Positions 50,655 through 54,119 of a stretch of 54,119 nucleotides of DNA are shown here, piece after piece. Source of the DNA: Escherichia coli (GTDB taxonomy: Bacteria; Pseudomonadota; Gammaproteobacteria; Enterobacterales; Enterobacteriaceae); NCBI RefSeq assembly GCF_011881725.1, contig NZ_JAATUR010000033.1, positions 1 to 54,119 on the forward strand, given 5' to 3'. Both the position numbers and the translations under genes were made by a program. Under the pieces are notes generated by a model. It saw only the letters and a list, made by a program, of their open reading frames with translations. It had not been told where the DNA came from and ran no database searches. Position 1 is the first letter of the stretch. Each line of letters starts with the position of its first letter.

Positions 50655-51762
50655 TAAGTTCTCCCTTAAGTTTATACTCTTCTAGAGTAGCAGTATGCGT
50701 ATGATTCCAGAGTGCATAGCCTGCGTCACCATCAGGTTGTCCTGTTTCCCAACCAAGATTACAGTAACGCTGATATTCCCGACACTCATGAGTATAGAAG
50801 TTAAGATCTACTTGTTCTGGGGGAATTTTTCCTTTCTCAATGTCTTTCAGTCTATTGATCATCACTTCATTTACAGGATCATGACCAAATCTGGCTATAT
50901 GTTTTTCAACAATAGCGATACCTTCCCTGTTGATTGTTACGCCATCTGTCGTCAGGTTTTCTATTGGACCACCCGCAAGGTCGGGATTAAATGGTCTTCC
51001 TGATACTGCACCTCTGGCTCCGAAATGCTCAAGTGATTCCAAATCAGGGAATCTCATTCTCCCCAGAACTGCTCCAGCAATTATTGAAGCACCAGCGATG
51101 AGTAACCCTTTGTTATCCATAACTTGATCGTAACCAGCAGGTGCATCTCCCCCCAACTTGTCTGCTGTTTCCCTGAATCCTTCTATATTTCCATTGTATA
51201 TACCGCCCGCAGCAAGCAGTCTGCCAACTGCTTTACTATTAAGTGTTTTGAGACCATTACCAGTTTTAGTTTTTGGGCGTGGTATAAACAGACGGTTATA
51301 GTTATCGGGAAATGCCAAATAACTAAATTCAGTATTAGCAATCAGATGCCTGGAGAGTATATATTCATAACTGACTGTGATAGTTTCTGTATCCAGATTG
51401 TTTTCAGTAATCAGATGATTGATTGCTGATAAGAATGTGCCGCGGAGTTGAATGTTGTAATATTTCTCCCATCGACCAAATCTATTGATCCGATAGAAAT
51501 CAAACTCCATGAACAACTGCTCGTTATTGTTAATAGCATTAATAAGTAACGGAGAACTTTTGTCAATCAACTTACAGAAACTAAGGCCATGCAATTGTGA
51601 TCCTTTGCCTGTATTCGTAATACTATTAGAGAGCGAGAACGCGAAGATTTCATCTTCATGGCCAATCTGCCAGCGATTACCTATTGATGCGCTCGTTCCA
51701 CAACGAGAGGAAATACACCCTTGTTGTTCTCCGGTTATGGTTAGGTAAATAATATCACTCAT
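50614..51762 (-). CDS. Hcp-family T6SS tube protein fused to a C-terminal toxin domain
   Basis: The 382-residue protein has an N-terminal Hcp1-family domain (about 1-155): MSDIIYLTITGEQQGCISSR, SIGNRWQ-GHEDEIFAFSL, FCKLIDKSSPLLINAINN, FYRINRFGRWEKYYNIQL. A linker follows (about 170-205, KTLNSKAVGRLLAAGGIYNGNIEGFR) that I recall from K-12 YhhZ, then a short hydrophobic Gly/Ala stretch (LLIAGASIIAGAVLG), then a different C-terminal domain (about 235-382) with NFYTHECREYQRY, LGWETGQP and WNHTHTATLEEY. That fits the Hcp-ET class of T6SS effectors. The toxin activity is not identifiable by me. No VgrG or T6SS structural gene is in the window. AT-rich compared with neighbours; ATG at 51762 with AAGG upstream. 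Confidence 0.85.
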   Translation of the reverse strand: MSDIIYLTITGEQQGCISSRCGTSASIGNRWQIGHEDEIFAFSLSNSITNTGKGSQLHGLSFCKLIDKSSPLLINAINNNEQLFMEFDFYRINRFGRWEKYYNIQLRGTFLSAINHLITENNLDTETITVSYEYILSRHLIANTEFSYLAFPDNYNRLFIPRPKTKTGNGLKTLNSKAVGRLLAAGGIYNGNIEGFRETADKLGGDAPAGYDQVMDNKGLLIAGASIIAGAVLGRMRFPDLESLEHFGARGAVSGRPFNPDLAGGPIENLTTDGVTINREGIAIVEKHIARFGHDPVNEVMINRLKDIEKGKIPPEQVDLNFYTHECREYQRYCNLGWETGQPDGDAGYALWNHTHTATLEEYKLKGELNDLYHQDALDYDD

Positions 51763-52153
51763 CCTTGAAAAACCTTTTGTTAATTCTTTTGTGAAAGAAA
51801 AATAGTATTGTTATTTTTTACCTTTATTTACGCCTAAAAGTGATGAACTAAAATGTGAAAAACAAAATGTTTCACTTTAGTGTCTTTTTATCAGGAAGGT
51901 CTGAGATGGTTTATAATTAATGTGAATGTGTTGATAATAATTAATGTTTGTTTGAGAATGGAAGTTGATGGTAAATCTCTAAGGTATCTGCCAGTGAAGA
52001 GACTCATTTATGACTATGACTTGCCGACTTTCTTAAGGTCAAATAGCGGAGTCGTACTCTCCAATCAATTCATACTGATTATTTTTTGGGGGACAGAGAT
52101 GGCAGCAAAACGCACTCGTTCACTCACCATCTCAAATATAGACTAAGAGGAAA
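51763..52153. other. AT-rich interval upstream of the Hcp-toxin gene
   Basis: This 391-base interval is strongly AT-rich up to about 52000 and probably holds the promoter of the leftward Hcp-toxin gene. An 88-codon plus-strand frame (51880-52146, GTG start) is open, but it has no good ribosome site and no recognisable family. Its last 15 codons, from ATG at 52101 after TTTTTTGGGGGACAGAG, have a normal composition and could be the edge of a lost element. No IS ends or tRNA-like attachment site seen. Confidence 0.45.
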
Positions 52154-52966
52154 CTAACTCCGCTTCCCACCATATTGCTTAAACCATTCCAGCATTCGCT
52201 GCCATCCGTCTTTTGCAGACTCGGCATGATAGCTCGGGCGATAATCAGCATTAAATGCATGCCCCGCATCCGGGTACACGATAATTTCTGCTTTCGCGTT
52301 CGCTGCCCGCAGCGCCTGACGCATGGTTTCGACGCTCTCCTGCGGAATGCTGGTATCCTGACCGCCATATAAGCCGAGAACCGGCGCGTTAAGATCGGTT
52401 GCGATATCAACAGGTTGTTTCGGTGAATTCAGCGACTTATCGCCCGTCAGTTTGCCGTACCACGCCACTGCGGCTTTTAACTGTGGGTTATGTGCGGCAT
52501 ATAGCCAGGTGATACGTCCTCCCCAGCAAAAGCCGGTGATCATTAAACGATGGACATCGCCGCCGTTGCGTGACGCCCAACTGGCGACATGATCGAGATC
52601 GGCCAGCACCTGCGAGTCAGGCACTTTTGCTACCAGACCGCTAAGCAACGTGGGGATATCGGCAAAATCATTCGGATCGCCTTCGCGGAAATAGAGTTCT
52701 GGTGCGATAGCCAGATACCCCTCCAGCGCCAGACGGCGACAAATATCGCGTATATGTTCATGCACGCCAAAAATTTCTTGCACTACAATGACCACTGGCA
52801 GTGGGCCATCGCTCTGCTTTGGGCGGGCATGGTAAGCTGGCATGTTATCCCCTTGCGAAGGGATAGAGGTGAATCCTGCCATAATCGCATCGTCCGGGGT
52901 CTGAACGATGGTCGAGGCAAGGGGCGATGCAGCAGGTGCAAATCCAGATTGTTGTGTTGTTGCCAT
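52154..52966 (-). CDS. ysgA: Dienelactone hydrolase-family protein YsgA
   Basis: A 270-residue cytoplasmic alpha/beta-hydrolase of the dienelactone hydrolase family; its natural substrate is unknown. The catalytic Cys is in GFCWGGRITW (Gly-x-Cys-x-Gly), the Asp in GLYGGQDTSIP, and the His in YPDAGHAFNAD. VVIVVQEIFGVHEHIRD is the oxyanion region. The ATG at 52966 has GGAG 6 bases upstream; an in-frame extension to 53032 is unlikely. In K-12 it is directly convergent with metE; here the Hcp-toxin module lies between them. Confidence 0.94.
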   Translation of the reverse strand: MATTQQSGFAPAASPLASTIVQTPDDAIMAGFTSIPSQGDNMPAYHARPKQSDGPLPVVIVVQEIFGVHEHIRDICRRLALEGYLAIAPELYFREGDPNDFADIPTLLSGLVAKVPDSQVLADLDHVASWASRNGGDVHRLMITGFCWGGRITWLYAAHNPQLKAAVAWYGKLTGDKSLNSPKQPVDIATDLNAPVLGLYGGQDTSIPQESVETMRQALRAANAKAEIIVYPDAGHAFNADYRPSYHAESAKDGWQRMLEWFKQYGGKRS

Positions 52967-53086
52967 GGTATTCTCCGTACCCTTATGAAAATGTTGCGCA
53001 TTGTTAACTATAGTCAGCATGCAACAAATCACATTGCCTGAATCGGCTCATCTTTTATGCAGCCATGCAGAATTAAGAGTGATTTA

Positions 53087-53154
53087 TGTGATTGGTGTCA
53101 CTTTTGATGGGTAATTTTATGCAACGCATTTGCATCATGGTGATGGCTGTCACG
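53087..53154 (+). promoter_or_regulatory. CRP-CytR-CRP control region of udp
   Basis: Two CRP-like sites flank a CytR-like repeat. The first is TGTGA-TTGGTG-TCACT (53087-53102); the second is GGTGA-TGGCTG-TCACG (53139-53154). Between them ATGCAACGCATTTGCAT (about 53119-53135) has inverted TGCAAC/TTTGCA halves. This is the known udp arrangement: cAMP-CRP activation and CytR repression relieved by cytidine. Confidence 0.8.
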
Positions 53155-53227
53155 AAAAAATGTTAAATCCTTCGGTAAAGTGTCTTTTTGCTTCTTCTGA
53201 CTAAACCGATTCACAGAGGAGTTGTAT

Positions 53228-53992
53228 ATGTCCAAGTCTGATGTTTTTCATCTCGGCCTCACTAAAAACGATTTACAAGGGGCTACGCTTGCCATCGTCC
53301 CTGGCGACCCGGATCGTGTGGAAAAGATCGCCGCGCTGATGGATAAGCCGGTTAAGCTGGCATCTCACCGCGAATTCACCACCTGGCGTGCAGAGCTGGA
53401 TGGTAAACCGGTTATCGTCTGCTCTACCGGTATCGGCGGCCCGTCGACCTCTATTGCAGTTGAAGAGCTGGCACAGCTGGGCATTCGCACCTTCCTGCGT
53501 ATCGGTACAACGGGTGCTATTCAGCCGCATATTAATGTTGGTGATGTACTGGTTACTACTGCATCTGTACGTCTGGATGGCGCGAGCCTGCACTTCGCTC
53601 CGCTGGAGTTCCCGGCTGTAGCTGATTTCGAATGTACTACTGCACTGGTAGAAGCCGCTAAATCCATTGGCGCGACTACCCACATTGGTGTGACTGCTTC
53701 TTCTGACACCTTCTACCCAGGCCAGGAACGTTATGACACATACTCTGGTCGCGTAGTCCGTCACTTTAAAGGTTCTATGGAAGAGTGGCAGGCAATGGGT
53801 GTAATGAACTATGAAATGGAATCTGCAACGCTGCTGACCATGTGTGCAAGCCAGGGCCTGCGCGCGGGTATGGTGGCGGGCGTTATCGTTAACCGCACCC
53901 AGCAAGAGATCCCAAATGCTGAGACGATGAAACAAACCGAAAGCCATGCGGTGAAAATCGTGGTGGAAGCGGCGCGTCGTCTGCTGAAATAA
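53228..53992 (+). CDS. udp: Uridine phosphorylase
   Basis: Udp splits uridine with phosphate to uracil and ribose-1-phosphate in pyrimidine salvage. The 254-residue protein is of the NP-I family: [12 protein letters not shown] near 26-37, the phosphate-binding [16 protein letters not shown] near 71-86, RIGTTGAIQ, and the nucleoside-binding [12 protein letters not shown] near 195. The ATG at 53228 follows an AGAGGAG site; the upstream TTG at 53222 is not needed. Confidence 0.97.
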   Translation: MSKSDVFHLGLTKNDLQGATLAIVPGDPDRVEKIAALMDKPVKLASHREFTTWRAELDGKPVIVCSTGIGGPSTSIAVEELAQLGIRTFLRIGTTGAIQPHINVGDVLVTTASVRLDGASLHFAPLEFPAVADFECTTALVEAAKSIGATTHIGVTASSDTFYPGQERYDTYSGRVVRHFKGSMEEWQAMGVMNYEMESATLLTMCASQGLRAGMVAGVIVNRTQQEIPNAETMKQTESHAVKIVVEAARRLLK

Positions 53993-53997
53993 AAAAC

Positions 53998-54017
53998 GCT
54001 CCCCGACTTTGGGGAGC
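53998..54017 (+). terminator. Hairpin after udp
   Basis: A seven-base-pair stem GCTCCCC/GGGGAGC with loop GACTTT begins 6 bases after the udp stop. A run of A precedes it; the downstream U-run is poor (ATT), so it may be a weak terminator or act better on the opposite strand. Confidence 0.6.
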
Positions 54018-54047
54018 ATTCAGATGGTTGATAAAGTGCGCTTTGTT

Positions 54048-54086
54048 CATGCCGGATGCGGCGTGAACGCCTTATCAGGCCTACAC
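54048..54086. repeat. REP element downstream of udp
   Basis: CATGCCGGATGCGGCGTGAACGCCTTATCAGGCCTACA is a well-formed REP. It runs into the 36-base element shared with the rarD-yigI gap. Confidence 0.88.
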
Positions 54087-54114
54087 AAGTATGCAAATTC
54101 AATATATTGCATTT
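54079..54114. repeat. 36-base element shared with 39021-39056
   Basis: It starts at the GCCTACA end of the REP and contains the same 21-base run (54094-54114) as the copy between rarD and yigI; 33 of 36 bases agree. The core CAATATATTG is a perfect palindrome. Confidence 0.75.
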
Positions 54115-54119
54115 ATGCG

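Noticed and set aside
53273..54019. 248-codon minus-strand ORF opposite udp
   Set aside because: It is the antisense of the highly conserved udp gene and runs through its terminator; no ribosome site or family match.

Overview
This window is core chromosome of Escherichia coli or a very close relative. The gene order (rfe/wec cluster, yifK, argX-hisR-leuT-proM, aslBA, glmZ, hemCDXY, cyaA, cyaY, yifL-dapF-yigA-xerC-yigB-uvrD, corA, rarD, pldA, recQ, rhtCB, pldB-yigL, yigM, metRE, ysgA, udp) is the one known from E. coli K-12, protein lengths mostly match K-12, and REP/BIME repeats typical of Escherichia lie between operons. Comparisons with K-12 are from memory, not from a search.

Layout. 1-12.8 kb: the complete enterobacterial common antigen (ECA) cluster, twelve tightly packed forward genes. 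wecA starts the lipid carrier; wecB and wecC make UDP-ManNAcA; rffG, rffH, wecE and wecD make dTDP-Fuc4NAc; wecG and wecF transfer those sugars; wzxE flips, wzyE polymerises and wzzE sets chain length. 13.0-14.95 kb: the amino acid permease yifK and a four-tRNA operon with its own promoter and terminator. 15.1-18.1 kb: aslB (radical SAM sulfatase maturase) facing aslA (serine-type sulfatase), separated by a BIME. 18.5-22.9 kb: the sRNA GlmZ, then the leftward hemCDXY operon, divergent from cyaA (TTG start, CRP site). 25.9-29.0 kb: cyaY and two paralogous exported DKNYY-repeat proteins. 29.2-34.8 kb: lptM(yifL)-dapF-yigA-xerC-yigB-uvrD, with a LexA box before uvrD. 34.9-38.0 kb: an exported SAM-hydrolase-like protein, yigE, and corA with a leader ORF and hairpin. 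38-47.7 kb: rarD, yigI, pldA, recQ, rhtC, rhtB, pldB, yigL, yigM, metR. 47.8-54.1 kb: metE, an AT-rich insertion, ysgA and udp.

Most of the window is ordinary housekeeping DNA. The accessory parts are: (1) an orphan Hcp-toxin fusion with an overlapping candidate immunity gene, inserted between the 3' ends of metE and ysgA; (2) a signal-peptide-bearing SAM hydroxide adenosyltransferase homologue beside yigE; (3) the tandem DKNYY-repeat exported proteins; (4) a compact corA-rarD junction without the yigF and yigG genes I recall in K-12. The Hcp-toxin module is the best candidate for a little-described system: its N-terminal part looks like a T6SS tube protein, but its C-terminal domain is not one I can assign to a biochemical activity.
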